DNA of 64,000 nt, taken from contig NC_080044.1 of assembly GCF_012489685.1 (NCBI RefSeq), positions 45,756,964-45,820,963 of the forward strand, read 5' to 3'. Position 1 is the stretch's first letter, and each line of letters opens with the position of its first letter. The notes under the pieces were generated by a model that had not been told where the DNA came from, did not search any database, and saw only the letters and a list, made by a program, of their open reading frames with translations. Positions 35,527 to 48,185 of this stretch are shown here, in pieces. The translations under genes and the position numbers were made by a program. This DNA comes from Lotus japonicus. Taxonomy: Eukaryota > Streptophyta > Magnoliopsida > Fabales > Fabaceae.

Positions 35527-37832
35527 GTGGCCAACGTAGGCCAAGCATCATTCATGCCAAACGCCTCCTTACCCGCGAGAGATATGCCATTTGGCATGCC
35601 TACATCATTGATGCAAGGCTTGCAAGGCAATTACTCGACGTTCTCTGAGAATATCCCACCATTTGGAATGCTCCCTTTTGGGGCAAATGGGACTATGTTA
35701 AACTTAGGGAGTCGTATGAGCCCACCGACCTTTACTACGGGCCAGAGTTCACAATTATATTGGCCAACAGGTATGAACTCAGGCTCACTTCAGGCTATTC
35801 GACAACAAGTTGATGATAGTAATCATGAGATGGTCAACATGTTATCTCGACAGATTGGGGAAATCATAAATCCCTTGATCCAAAATACTAATGCCAATAA
35901 CCAACAGTTGGCCCATCAAATGGGACGCCTGGCAACAGTGTTAGGAGGCCAAGTCGAAGTCGCGCCATTACCAGGGATTGGGCCAATCCCCCCAGTCGCG
36001 GTCCCTACTCGAAGGCCTGTGCAACTTTACCCGAATATAGAACAAAATCCTTTATTCGAAGAGAATGGGGCACAAGTTGTGCCATAGAACCCATATGTGG
36101 TAGACATGAATGAACATGCTGATGGGATATTGGAAAGAATTCGACATCAAAACGCTGGGGGCAACAAAATGTTGCTGCAGTTGTCGAACAATTGTTGAAC
36201 CAACATGGTTTTAATGTGGGTTTTGCCAACAGACCCCATTTCATCTCAGCCTTTACTGAGGAAGTTCTCGACGCAGAGCTCCCTCGAGGCTGGAAAGTCT
36301 CGAAGTTCACTAAGTTTTCCGGTGATTCAGGAGAGTCCACCGTATAACACGTGGCTAGATACCAGATTGAGGCTGGAGACTTGGCCATTAATGAAAACCT
36401 GAAAATGAAGTATTTTCCTAGTTCTTTGACGAAAAACGCATTTACATGGTTCACAACCTTTGCCCCAAGGTCAGTCCATACTTGGACACAACTGGAAAGG
36501 ATTTTCCATGAGCAATTCTTTAGAGGGGAATGCAAGGTGAGCCTGAAAGACTTAGCCAGCGTCAAAAGAAAGAACGCGGAGTCCATTGACGATTACTTGA
36601 ATAGGTTCAGGATGTTGAAATCTCGATGCTTCACCTATGTCCCAGAACACGAGTTAGTTGTTTTGGCCGCAGGTGGTTTAGAGTATTCGATTAGGAAGAA
36701 ACTCGATACGCAGTATATTCGAGAGATGTCTCAGCTCGCGGAGAGAGTGAGACATGTTGAGTTAATCAAAGCGGAAAAGAACGATGAGAAGGCTAAAACA
36801 GCTCACAGATGGCCTAAAAAAGAGAAAGTGGCCTACATAGATACAGAGTCTGTGTGTCCAACCCAGTGTGTATATCATGAGGTCTCTCCCGAAGTCGATA
36901 TCAACGACATCAACTTGGCTGAACTCCAGCCAGGGGATCCCTACATTTGCAAGGCGTTGAAGCCTTATGAAAACAAGTTGGGAGAAGAGTCTCCCAAAGA
37001 CAGTGTTCCCACTGTTAAAACTTATACTTTTGATGTGACCAAATGTGATGCAATTTATGATATACTTGTATCTGATGGTTTAATTGTGGTCCCTAAAGAC
37101 CAAAAATCGCCTTCCTCTGAACAGAAGAAAGGCAAGAAATACTGTAAGTACCATAACTTTTTTTGCCATTGGACCTCACAATGTGTTCGTTTCAGGGACC
37201 TTGTTCAAGGAGCATTGGATTCTGGCAGGCTCAAGTACGGCGAAAAGACCAAAGGCCCAACAAAAGTGGACTTAGATCCATCAAGGAAGGTTGAAGCCAA
37301 TTACGTGGAACCCCTCAATATTTGCATGGTAGACATTGCCGAGAAACTCGACTTGGGCCTGACTCTTGGAGAGCTAGAAACCAAAGGAGTGGCAGTCGAA
37401 ATACCAGTGGAAAATACAAGTTTGGAGAAAGTTTACCCCAAGGCTGGAGAAACCGTGGTCGAGTTTCTATCCCGAAGCCAAGATGGAGAAAAAGAAGTCA
37501 TGTTGTGCCCTAGGTGCAGCGCTGTCTTCGACAAGTCAGCGGCCAAGGCTTACCAAGACTCTGAGATGAAGAGGCATTACCACCAGAAAGCACCTGTAGC
37601 CAGAAGATTGACTTATCCTCATGAAGAGGTGGCCCAGCAGGAGCACTATGGTCGTAGGGGCCAAGACCAAAAAGGAAAAAGCAAAACTTACATCCCCGAC
37701 GCTGACGTACCCAAAGACCAATGGTTTAGGTCAATAACTCCCAAAACCAAGGATCCTCATACGTCAATAACTCCTAGGTATCGAGGAACTATTCCTATGG
37801 TTCGAGGTATTACTACGGTCCAGAGCAAATGA
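35527..37832 (+). pseudogene. Tat element gag, broken
   Basis: The first part (35527-36087) is a Met/Pro/Asn-rich N-terminus ending at an in-frame TAG. Between 36088 and 36350 there are a frameshift and another stop. The gag core is at 36351-37832 (FTWFTTFAPRSVHTWTQLE, IFHEQFFRGE, ESIDDYLNRFRMLKSR). A zinc-finger-like C-x2-H ... H-x4-C segment follows (CKYHNFFCHWTSQC). The frame closes with a stop at 37830-37832, before the protease. Confidence 0.85.
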
Positions 37833-37993
37833 CCAGAACCCAGTTTTGACGCTTCCTAACGAAAAAGAAGGCTGAACGAGAGAGAAGTGGTAAATTTTGA
37901 TCCCTGTGGCATGTCAAGCCATCAGATATTCCAGAAGACAAGCCAAGCATAGCTTCCATCATTAATCATCTGGACCAAGCCATTAAACAGGGA

Positions 37994-38947
37994 GTGACCT
38001 TGCCAAACCCCACTCAGGAGAAGGTAAAAGTGGCTGCTGAAGATGAGGACGAGGACATGTTGGAGGACTTCGACGAGAGTGATGGAGAAGACCTCAACAT
38101 CATTTGTATCGTGCCTATTCTCCCGGCTGATTTCGACAGAATATCTGAGGTCACTGAAAGCGATGAAGACTACTACGTCGAAGAAGAAGCTGATAATAAC
38201 CCGTTGTGTTATTATGTTATGCAAAGGGGAGCTGTCGAGGATGAGAGGGCCATTTTCCAAAGGCCTTCAGAGCACATGAAAAGCCATTTGAAGCCCTTAT
38301 TCGTGTGGGCTAAAGTGGAGGAAAGAGGGGTGAACAAGGTACTAGTCGACGGTGGTGCTGCAATCAACCTAATGCCCAAGTTCATGTTGAAGAAGTTGGG
38401 CAAGACGGAGACAGATGTAATCCCCCATGATATGGTCCTGTCGGACTATGAGGGCAAGACCAGCACCTCCATGGGTGCAATCATGCTAAATATCACCGTA
38501 GGGACAGTGAGCAGATCTACATTGTTTATTGTTGTGCCTTCAAAGGCCAACTACAACCTGCTATTGGGCAGAGAGTGGATCCATGGGGTAGGAGCAGTGC
38601 CTTCTACCTTACATCAGAGGATATCCATCTGGAAAGCAGATGGAGTTGTCGAGAATGTCCAAGCCGACCAGAGTTACTACTTGGCAGAAGCGGGCTATGT
38701 CGGCAGAAAAAACTTCGAGAAAAGTTTGGCCACAATTGCTCCGCTTGATATAGTGGCTAATCAGTATTTTAACCCGTACTCAGAATACTCAGTGACACTA
38801 GACCCAATTCGAGGGTTGCATCTCAATGAGTTCTGCAAAGTGGACGCCATGAGTGGCTGGCATAGTGAAGAAGATGAAATTGCCGCTAAGGAAGTGGCAA
38901 GTGAGGAAACTGCCACTAGTGTGGCAACCCCACATAATGATGATTAA
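37994..38947 (+). pseudogene. Tat element aspartic protease region
   Basis: A 317-codon frame. The active-site stretch VLVDGGAAINLMP has D-G-G-A where D-S/T-G-A is usual in many gypsy elements; the protease fold continues through LLLGREWIHGVGAVPSTLHQ. An acidic linker precedes it. Stops or frameshifts on either side disconnect it from gag and RT. Confidence 0.8.
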
Positions 38948-41900
38948 TTCGAGCTTGGCTCGAATTTCGGCTTACGCAGCCGAAAACAAGATAAGAACGG
39001 CTCTAGAGGCCGACAAAATGGCCAAAAACCTGGTCATCAAAGGAGAAATTGAAACTTCAGTGTTGCCTGTCGAGATGTTAACTCGAAATGAAGAGGATAA
39101 CTTGTGTTTGGATGAGCCAAGTGAGAAGATCATGGAAGATATAGGTGATCTAAGGTTGGATTGCATCTATGATGATGGCCCTCTGGGATTCGAAAAACCC
39201 TTAGTGGATGCCACGAAAATGGAGGCTCAAGACCCTTTGGAGGAGATAGACCTGGGAGATGGTTCGAAGAAAAGGCCAACTTATATAAGTTCCTTGATTG
39301 ATCCAGAACTGAGAGGCAGAATGATAGAGCTGTTAAAGAATTCAAGGACTGTTTCGCTTGGGATTACGACGAGATGCCCGGTTTAAGTCGAGATTTGGTA
39401 GAGTTACAACTGCCAATCAAAGAAGATAGAAAGCCAATGAAGCAACTGCCCAGAAGATTCCATCCAGATGTTCTGGTGAAAATTAAAGAAGAAATCGAAA
39501 GATTGCAAAGGTGCAAGTTCATTAGAGCGGCCAAATATGTCGAGTGGCTAGCTAATGTTGTCCCAGTAATCTAGAAAAATGGCAAGATGAGAGTCTGCAT
39601 AGATTTTCGAGACCTGAATGCTGCCACACCCAAGGATGAGTATAACATGCCCATAGCCGAGATGATGGTGGATTCAGCAGCAGGCCACGAATATTTAAGT
39701 TTATTGGACGGATACTCTGGCTACAACCAGATTTTCCTTGCCAAGGAGGATGTGTCGAAGACAGCATTTTGATGTCCTGGTGCCTTAGGGACGTATGAGT
39801 GGGTGGTCATGCCATTTGGTTTGAAAAATGCTGGCGCGACCTACCAAAGGGTAATGAACACCATCTTCCATGATTTCATTGAAACTTTTATGCAGGTTTA
39901 TATCGACGACATAGTGGTTAAGTCCCCATCCAGGGATGAACATTTGTCGCATTTGAGGAAGTCATTCGAGAGAATGAGGATACATGGTTTAAAAATGAAC
40001 CCTCTTAAATGTGCGTTTGGTGTAATTGGAGGTGATTTTTTGGGTTTTGTGGTGCACAAGAAAGGCATCGAAATCAACAAGAACAAAGCCAAAGCTATTC
40101 TCGACACCAGACCACCGGCCAGCAAGAAACAACTGCAGTCACTATTGGGCAAAGTCAATTTCCTTAGAAGGTTTATTGCCAATCTTAGTGACAAAACTAA
40201 GCCTTTTTCATCACTTCTTCGACTGAAGAAATAAGACGCTTTTCGCTGGGAAGCAGAGCACCAAAAAGCATTTGATGAGCTCAAGGACTATTTGGCAAGT
40301 CCTCCAGTAATGATTCCTCCCATAAAAGGAAAGACATTGAGATTATACATTTCAGCAACAGACAAAACCATTGGGAGTATGTTGGCGCAAGAAGACGAAG
40401 ATGCAGGCGTCGAAAGAGCCATATTTTATTTAAGCAGTGTGTTAAACGATGTTGAAACTCGATACACTATGATCGAGAAATTGTGTTTGTGCCTGTACTT
40501 TTCTTGTACTAAGCTGAAATATTATATAAAGCCAGTTGATGTAATGGTTTTCTCTCACTTTGATATAATAAAGCACATGTTATCCAAGCCTATTTTGCAC
40601 AGTCGAATTGGTAAATGGTCTTTAGCATTAACCGAATATTCGCTCACTTATGCCCCTTTGAAAGCAATTAAGGGGCAAGCAGTAGCTGATTTCTTGGCAG
40701 ATCATACTTTGCCTAAAGAGATAACTTATGTAGGATTACAGCCTTGGAAGTTGTTTTTCGATGGCTCAAGCCATAAGGCATGATCGGGAATTGGAATGTT
40801 CATAGTATCCTCGCAAGGCATTCCAACTAAATTCATGTTTCGAATTCAAGAGAGCTGCTCTAATAACGAAACTGAATATGAGGCCCTAGTCTCCGGCCTC
40901 GAAATATTGTTGGCCTTGGGGGCAAAAAACGTCGTGATTAAAGGCGATTCAGAATTGGTAGTAAAACAACTTACCAGAGAATATAAGTGTATAAGCGAGA
41001 ATTTGGCAAAGTATTACGTAAAAGCAATGAGTTTACTCGCCAATTTCGACCAAGCAGGAATCAGCTACGTACCTAGGGTAAGTAATCAAGAGGCTAATGA
41101 GTTGGCACAAATTGCTTCCGGGTACATGATAGATAAACAAAAATTGAAAGAGTTGATTAGGATCAAGGAAAAACTGAGTCCTTTAGATCTCGACATTATG
41201 GTTATCGATAACCTCGCTCCTAATGACTGGAGAAAGCCAATTGTCGAGTATTTGCAAAACCCTGTATGATCAATCGACAGGAAGATCAAGTATAGAGCGC
41301 TAAATTACACTATCATGGGCAATGAGTTGTTCAAGAAAAATGTCGATGGAACATTGCTGAAGTGCTTGAGCGAAGATGATGCATTCATAGATGTTTCAGC
41401 CGTACATGATGGTTTATGTGGAGCTCACCAAGCAGGGGCAAAAATGAAATGGATTCTTTTTAGACAAGGAATGTACTGGCCAACTATTATGAAAGATTGC
41501 ATCGAGTATGCAAAAGGTTGTCAAGATTTCCAGAAACATTCAGGAATCCAACACGTGTCGGCTAGTGAATTGCACTCTATTATTAAGCCATGACCCTTTA
41601 GGGGATGGGCTATAGATTTAATTGGCGAGATCCACCCGGCTTCATCGAGGCAACACAGGTAGATAATCGTAGCAATAGATTATTTTACCAAAGGGTCGAA
41701 GCCATTCCACTACAGAATGTAACACAAGAAACGGTAATCGAGTTCATACAGAATCACATAGTGTATCGTTTTGGGTTGCCTGAATCACTCACAACGGACC
41801 AAGGCACAATGTTCGTAGGACGAAAAGTGGCGGCTTTTGTAGAATCTTGGGGCATAAAGCTTCTAACCTCGACTCCTTACTACGCTCAGGCAAATGGCCA

Positions 41901-42489
41901 AGTGGAGGTCGCCAATAAGACTCTAATTAGCCTGATCAAAAAGCACGTGGGTCGAAAACCGAAAAGCTGGCATGAATCTTTAAGCCAAATCCTATGGGCT
42001 TACAGGAATTCACCCAGGGAAGCGACAAGAGCAACCCCTTTTCGACTGGCCTATGGCCAAGAGGCGGTACTACCGGCAGAGGTATACTTGCAATCGTGTA
42101 GGATTCAAAGGCAAGAGGAGATTCCTAGTGAAGACTACTGGAACATGATGCTAAATGAATTGGTGAATCTCGACGAAGAAAGACTCTCAGCGCTAGACGT
42201 TTTGACCAGGCAAAAGGATCGCATAGCCAAGGCCTACAACAAGAAGGTTAGAGATCGAACTTTTGTCACGGGGGATTACGTTTGGAAAGTTATTTTACCA
42301 ATGGATAAAAAAGACAGAGCCTATGGAAAATGGGCCCTCACTTGGGAAGGACCGTTCAAAGTCGAGAAATCATTGTCTAATAACGCCTACTTGATTAAAG
42401 AATTAAGCGGCCAACGTCGACATGTTACAATAAATGGCAAGTACCTAAAAGCGTATAAGCCAATGCTGCATGAAGTCGAGATCAGATAA
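38948..42489 (+). pseudogene. Tat element pol: RT, RNase H, second RNase H, integrase, broken
   Basis: Linker 38948-39386 (frameshift near 39350). RT 39374-40234 (MRVCIDFRDLNAATPKDEY, YIDDIVVKS). RNase H about 40240-40783. Second, RVT_3/archaeal-type RNase H about 40784-41269 (NNETEYEALVSGLEILLALG, IKGDSELVVKQL, NQEANELAQIAS). Integrase 41315-42489 (TTDQGTMF, NGQVEVANKTLI). In-frame stops end at 39574, 39772, 40234, 40783, 41269 and 41593, and a frameshift lies between about 41593 and 41690. The second RNase H places it in the Tat lineage. Confidence 0.9.
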
Positions 42490-42578
42490 ATAATAGCATC
42501 GAAATTGCCAAAATAGAAATGTTTTATCAATCAAATAGGACATTACAATAATGGCAAAATACAAAAGAAACTAATAGC

Positions 42579-43052
42579 CTAAAAGGGAAGTTTGGCCTTA
42601 TAGGCATCATATTTAGCTTGTAGAGGATCTAGTTGATCCACTAGCGCTGCCATCTGGCTCTCAAGTCGAGCCCTCTTCTGACGAGCAGTTGAGTCTTCAA
42701 GGGAGACCGCAGCAATCTCAACAGCTAGTCGAACAAGACCTTCTGGATCTTGCTGGTCCAGAGAAGCTTGGAGAAGGTCGAACTTCTCCTTCAACTCACC
42801 TATTTGGTCATCTTGAGAGAACACCATCAAGGAAAGCTCCCTGTATTCTTCATACAGAGGCTTGGCCTCAACAAGTAATCCTCGGAACTCCTAAAGAGGG
42901 ATCTTAACACGTGCAATGATGCGCCGTTGAAGCAACTGATTAGTAAGCTCCAAGATATCATCAAGGCGAGAGGAAGACGCAAACATATCATGAAAAAGAT
43001 TGCGTTGGAAAGCCATCTCACGGACGCGGTAAAGAATGAGTCTGCTATCCAT
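42579..43052 (-). pseudogene. Antisense small coiled-coil gene in the Tat element (157 codons, one internal TAG)
   Basis: From an ATG at 43052 a minus frame reads MDSRLILYRVREMAFQRNLF and on through leucine- and glutamate-rich helices (ELKEKFDLLQASLDQQ; ARLESQMAALVDQLDPLQAK) to a stop at 42579. It is interrupted only by a TAG at 42893-42891. A TATA-like TTATAAAT lies about 85 nt upstream on minus (43144-43137). The frame overlaps no pol coding and runs tail-to-tail with integrase (pol stop 42487-42489). The C-terminus resembles that of the longer antisense gene ending at 49262 (LEAFKSRI there, YDAYKAKLPF here), so the two may share origin. No family recognised. Confidence 0.6.
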
Positions 43053-43136
43053 AATCAGAAATCAAGAATGCAATGGCAAAAAGACGATGATAATGGAGAA
43101 GAGAAGTTACTAATGAGAAAAGGTAAGAACGGCTTC

Positions 43137-43144
43137 ATTTATAA
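43137..43144 (-). promoter_or_regulatory. TATA-like box of the antisense coiled-coil gene
   Basis: TTATAAAT on minus, about 85 nt before the ATG at 43052. Position fits a plant core promoter; activity is not shown by the sequence. Confidence 0.4.
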
Positions 43145-43682
43145 TGAAGTAAAACAAACAGCTGCATTAATGCATGGCAAGCAGTTGCCAATCGTTACCC
43201 AAGCACAGTCAGCCATGTCAGCCACGGCCGTGAGTGGAAGAAGTTGTTTCGCCGTTGAACAAGAACGTGGTAAAAGAACGTCATAAATTACTCTATTTTC
43301 AAGAAGGTAGTTAATGGCTTGGGAGATGGAAAGTTAGATTACCGCGAAAGATACCAAGTTAAATGGTGTTGAAGTCAAAAAGCACTACACCAGAAAAGGG
43401 CTTTTACAGCGCCCTTATTACAGCGGTTCACGTGGCAGCCGCTGTAAAAATAAAAACACGAAGCGGTTTAGTGGCTTTAATAAGGAACCGCTGTAAAAGC
43501 ATTGCCTATTAACAGCGGTTTTCTCAGCAGGCGCTATAAACACAAAAACACGGAGCGGTAATATGCTTTTATAGCGGTTTATATACTGAACCGCTGTAAA
43601 AAATAGGTTCCACTATTTACAGCGTTTATCAAACTAACCGCTGTAAATATTAACGTAAATAATAAAAATCCTGAATTAATTC

Positions 43683-43905
43683 AGGTTCCGTATGGGAATC
43701 GAACCCAGGTTCCCTTAAAAAAGGTAAGAGTCTTTCCACTAGGCTCAATTCTTTTTATGATAGCTTTCTACAATTTTTGGTATTAATATTAGTTTTAGTT
43801 GATTTCTTTAATAATGGGTTCAAAAAATGTTCCCAGTGAGATTCGAACCCGGGGTACCACACAAAATAGAACAAGTCTTTTCCACTGGGCTGTAATACGC
43901 TTTTA
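43683..43905 (-). other. Two tRNA-like promoter motifs in the left arm of the CACTA element
   Basis: On minus, GCCTAGTGGAAAGA ... GGGTTCGATTCCC (about 43690-43747) and CAGCCCAGTGGAAAAG ... GGGTTCGAATCTC (about 43840-43895) each give an A-box-like and a B-box-like element 35-45 nt apart. Neither folds into a full tRNA by eye. They may be SINE heads or captured tRNA-like sequence. Confidence 0.4.
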
Positions 43906-44478
43906 GTCAGTTTATTCGATTTTTAAGTATAAGTATTATTTTCCTTTTTGATTTTGTAAAATTACATTTGTAACTGCAAACCCTTATTTTTTACCAGTTA
44001 CACACTTTCACAACCTCTGCTACCTCTCACGACTCTCGACCTCTGCTACTTCTCTCAAAGCTTGCGTTACCTCCTGCCTCCGTCGTCCTTGCCGCCACCG
44101 CCTCCGTCCCTTCCGCCGCCGCCGCCTCCGTCCCTGCCGCGCCGCTGCCGCTCTTGTTTTGGGTCGCTTCGTGCACGGTTGGTTGCCCTGTTCTCGTTAA
44201 CAACGTTCCATTGTTCCTCTCCTCAAGCAATTTTCCCCTTCCTCATAAGGTAATACTTTGATCTGATGCTATGATGTTCTTCATTTTTGTAACTGCAGCC
44301 TAGGGTCTGAGTTGGTTTTGCTGCTGTTAAATTTCCTGAACAGGCTTTGTGATAGCTAATATTTCAGATTGGATGACAAAGAAGTTGAGATTATAACATA
44401 TGGTTTTCTAGATTAATTTGGTAAACACTATTCTATCTTTGGTCGGTCATCTTTCCACTACTATGATTGAGTGCTATA

Positions 44479-44876
44479 CAGTGGCGGATCCAGGAGCCCA
44501 GGGTCAGGGGGTTCAATTTTTTCAAATGAACACAGAGCGGAGTCAGGATTTTTTTTGAACCTGGGGAACCTAAGTCTAATAGCTTTTCGGAATTTTAAAG
44601 TGACCTTTGTAGTGAGTGTGTACAATGACCTGGAGCGACGCAAGGTTCGTGGTGGCCTGGTGGAGGCCGGCGGTGGTGCGTGTGTGCTTGGGACCTAGGG
44701 TTGAGTAGTGAGTGCGTGTGTGTTTGACTGTGTGAGAGACAGAGGAGTGGGTCTTGGGTGCAAATTAAAATTTCCAGGGGGTTCAAAAAAAAATTTATAC
44801 AAGGGGGTAAGTGGAATATTTTTCTTTTCCAGGGGGTTCATCTGAACCCCCTCAGTATAGAGTGGGTCCGCCCCTG
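44479..44876. mobile_element. hAT-type MITE inside the CACTA element, 398 bp
   Basis: Starts CAGTGGCGGATCCAGGA and ends TGGGTCCGCCCCTG, imperfect inverted ends. The 8-bp target duplication GTGCTATA is perfect (44471-44478 and 44877-44884), as for hAT elements. Inner arms share GGGGGTTCA / TGAACCCCC. No transposase. Same family as 58443-59572. Confidence 0.88.
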
Positions 44877-47376
44877 GTGCTATACCATGAATCAATAGTC
44901 ACTCGCCAATGGGGTGGGTGCATAGTTTGGGAAACGAAAAAAAGAGTTTTAAATTAAAACCAATGTGTTAATCCCAGTTTTTGTGATTTTTTAGGGGAAG
45001 CAACAAAAGGGTGTGCTTTTCAAGCTGTATTTGTTCATTGTATATGCTTACAGAGTGAGGCCTTTGTTGTAATTATGTGGAGGATGAGCTGCCAAAAAAA
45101 AAATTTCCTGAAATTTTCTCCATAGTTTATGCTATTAATCTTGTTTGTTCTATTCACACTGTGTTTGGTTATGAATATCAATTAGGTAGCTTCAATTTTG
45201 GCTTTAAAGCCAAGAGTATCAGTTCAAATATCAATTAGGTAGCTCCAATTTTTCCCTCTAATCATTCACTGAAATCTTCTATGTGGGGGGCATTTTTTTT
45301 TTGAAAAGAGAAACATATCATAGTGTTTACGGTGATTTTTGGTAAACAAACAAAATCCAAAAGCAATTTAAGGACCGGATTCGGAGTCCTTTCTGGGTTC
45401 TTTAGTGAAGACGTTTTAAATGTCAAAGTTGGGTTTTTGTGAAGAACGGTATGAACAAAAGGGAAAAAAGAGTAGAGGATCGAAAGAAAAAAGAGGAACA
45501 AAAAGTAAAAGGAAATTAAAATGGCAAAGGAAATAAAATTGCATTGAAAATTAAAGGTGAGAATCACAGCACACTCTTAGTCTCTTTGTAGCCATATGTC
45601 ACATGAGACTTGGAGGCATCCATGGAGAGTTTTGAGTAGTTGTGTGAGTCTGCTTAATTTTACAATCAGATTTGCTACTTATAGAACTTGAAATGAAACT
45701 GCCACTAGATCCTACGGTAGAGATTACATCTTAGAAAATAACTCCCTATACTAGAGCCATACACTTGGCATAAGTACAAATATAATAGCTTGCAGCCACA
45801 TTTTCCACTACTCCACTTCAATAGCCAACTTGTAACTTCCACTTAATATCACTAATATCTTCCACTAACTGTTGCTTGAGGCTTTACGGTTGAGATAAGA
45901 AACTCTGAAGCTCTCTTGCATTGCTCCATGCTAAATGGTAACCGCTCCATACATGATTCCATCTTGTTGAGAAACTGCCACTAAGATTTGCCACTACTAT
46001 CTGCCACGTGCCTTTGAATTGATCTCGTGCACATCCATTAACATGTTTAAAATTAAACTGGTCAAATACTAGCAAAAGTTTCCACTTAATACTTTTGCAT
46101 TTTCTCCTTGTCGAAGTCCTATGGTCGAGAAATATATATACATGGCATTACTTTGGCATTAGAATGGTGCCATCAACATATAATTTGGAACTCAAAACCA
46201 AAGCCATATTTCGACTTGGAAATCAAGTTGGTATATGATTTTGACCAAGGAAATGTTGCAATAATCTCGACTCAGTAAGCTAAAATTCGACCAATATATG
46301 CAATGGATAATAATCTGGCATTAAAGTAGAAAATACACTGAAATATACCATGCATCCATGTACACCATATCTTAATATTTAATTTCCAAACCTGTAAATT
46401 TTGGTGCTAACACATAGATTAAAATAAAGGTCAAGGGAACAAAAACTCTCCCTTGTGAGTTTTAGATAGTTCATAACAGAAACAGAAAACAGAAAGCAAG
46501 ATAATACATAAAACAAGTACATAAAGCAAAGCTGCAAGAAACTAGAAGTAGCTAAGCAAGAGACAAAAGACTAGGACAATGAAAAGCAATCAGCAGTGAA
46601 CATGATTTTCTTAAGATTAGCGTCCAATAACCTTAGCAATCTTAGACAGAGGAAGCTTTGCATATCAAAGCTCACTTGGCATCAGTCAAGTAGGATAAGT
46701 CTACAACTCATAGCATCCTAACTCCATTGTAAAACCGAGGCAGCTAGACAAGGATTAGATATAACATCAAAATCATCCTCTCATAACAGAACAGAACTTG
46801 CCTTGGACCATAAAGAGATCTACACATTGGCCATCATCATTTATAAGGAGAAAATATCAAAATTAGACCTGCTGCAAAATGAGATTAATTCAGAATGTCT
46901 CACTCTCACCAAAATCCATATAATCGCCTCAACAAATTTGGATCATGTTTGCTAGTTGCTTGTTGGTTTAGAGGGGGAAAAGGGTCTGGAATAGGGGCTG
47001 TACTTTTTTTTAGGTGAGCCAAATATATATAAGTATAGGTAGCACAAGAAGTGCCAATAAAATGTGTTGTACAGACCCAAAGGCCAAGTGAAAAAACAAG
47101 GTAACAGAACAATAGGGAACGAGAGTAAAAACTCAAAAGGATGGAGGAAAACAAGCTCACATATAGACCAACAGCAAGCTCATGGGGGAAAGTTACACTA
47201 GCATAGGGGTAAATGGAAAAACCACGGACCGGATGGAGGAGGGAGTAGTTTATGCAGTAAAAAATTTCATTTCAGATGGAAGTGACAACCACATCCAGGA
47301 TTAATATTGTTTCATGCTTTCGTCTAACTTTTTTTGTTAATTGTTGTTCATAATTAGTTTGGTAGATTGGGATAAT

Positions 47377-48185
47377 ATGGATCGAAAATGGATGTTTGCG
47401 AACCGTTTGTCGAATGAGTACGAGGGTGGTATTGATGCTTTTTCAGTCTGAAGGTTCATCGATGGTATGAGTGTACCCAAAGCAAAGCAAAATTATATTC
47501 TGTGGGATATCATTGAGGTATAATATTAACTCGTTATTACCGTTTAGTACGTTTATATACAGTGGTATTGATGCTAAGTGCTAACAATTTGGAGAAATTT
47601 TATAGTATTTAGGATTGAATGCTACCTGTTCTAATTTGTCATAAGTTTGTAGTGCTTTTGTTGTAACAAGACATTGTTTGCAGAACTGTCGCACTAATCT
47701 GTAAGTACTGGTAATCTTTGTGATATAGTAGCTGCTAAGTATCCTTTGCCTCGTGATATAGTTGACAACCTATAACTTGTAGCTAAGTTAATGTAAAATA
47801 GAGTAGTGTATGTTTATAAACTTGTCTATTTATTTACATGAAGTTTTCTATATAGAACAAAGATATCTGAGTTTACAACATTCATTTAGTGTTTATTCTT
47901 TGGCTTTTGTAGTGCCTTCGTCAGACTAATAGTGTTGATTGCAGATATTATGTGATGAAGTTCATGAAAGATATCATCACTCACCAACAACTTGTGATCC
48001 CAACGAAAGTAAGAAACTTTGATATGTGTTCGCATTGGATTTTAAAAGCTCTAATTGTAACTTAACTCTATTTTTATGCTGTTTTGTAGTATTTTGAAGA
48101 TTGTCAGTTCGTTTCCTACAATGAAGAGCAATTGCGTGAAGTTAAAGATGAGTGGGCCGCTTATGTTTTTTACAATTGTTTTTAG
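47377..48185 (+). pseudogene. CACTA transposase remnants: transposase-associated N-terminus joined to a Ulp1-like tail
   Basis: 47377 onward reads MDRKWMFANRLSNEYEGGID, the opening of the transposase-associated domain of plant CACTA TNPD proteins; it soon hits a stop. Further on, 47915-48008 reads LRQTNSVDCRYYVMKFMKDI, then a GT intron and a second exon YFEDCQFVSYNEEQLREVKD..., ending in TAG at 48183-48185. This matches the end of the Ulp1/C48 cysteine protease domain carried by some plant CACTA and Mutator elements (Q-x-N-x-x-D-C-G-Y-Y-V-M). The Gly after the presumed catalytic Cys is Arg here. The middle of the gene is missing. Confidence 0.65.

Noticed and set aside
41605..41690. Separate integrase start at 41605
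   Set aside because: The Met is in a shifted frame; integrase homology in the pol frame spans this point, so it marks a frameshift and not a start.
44062..44253. Pro-rich 63-codon frame in the CACTA element
   Set aside because: CCG-repeat composition; more like a leader exon with a splice donor than coding.
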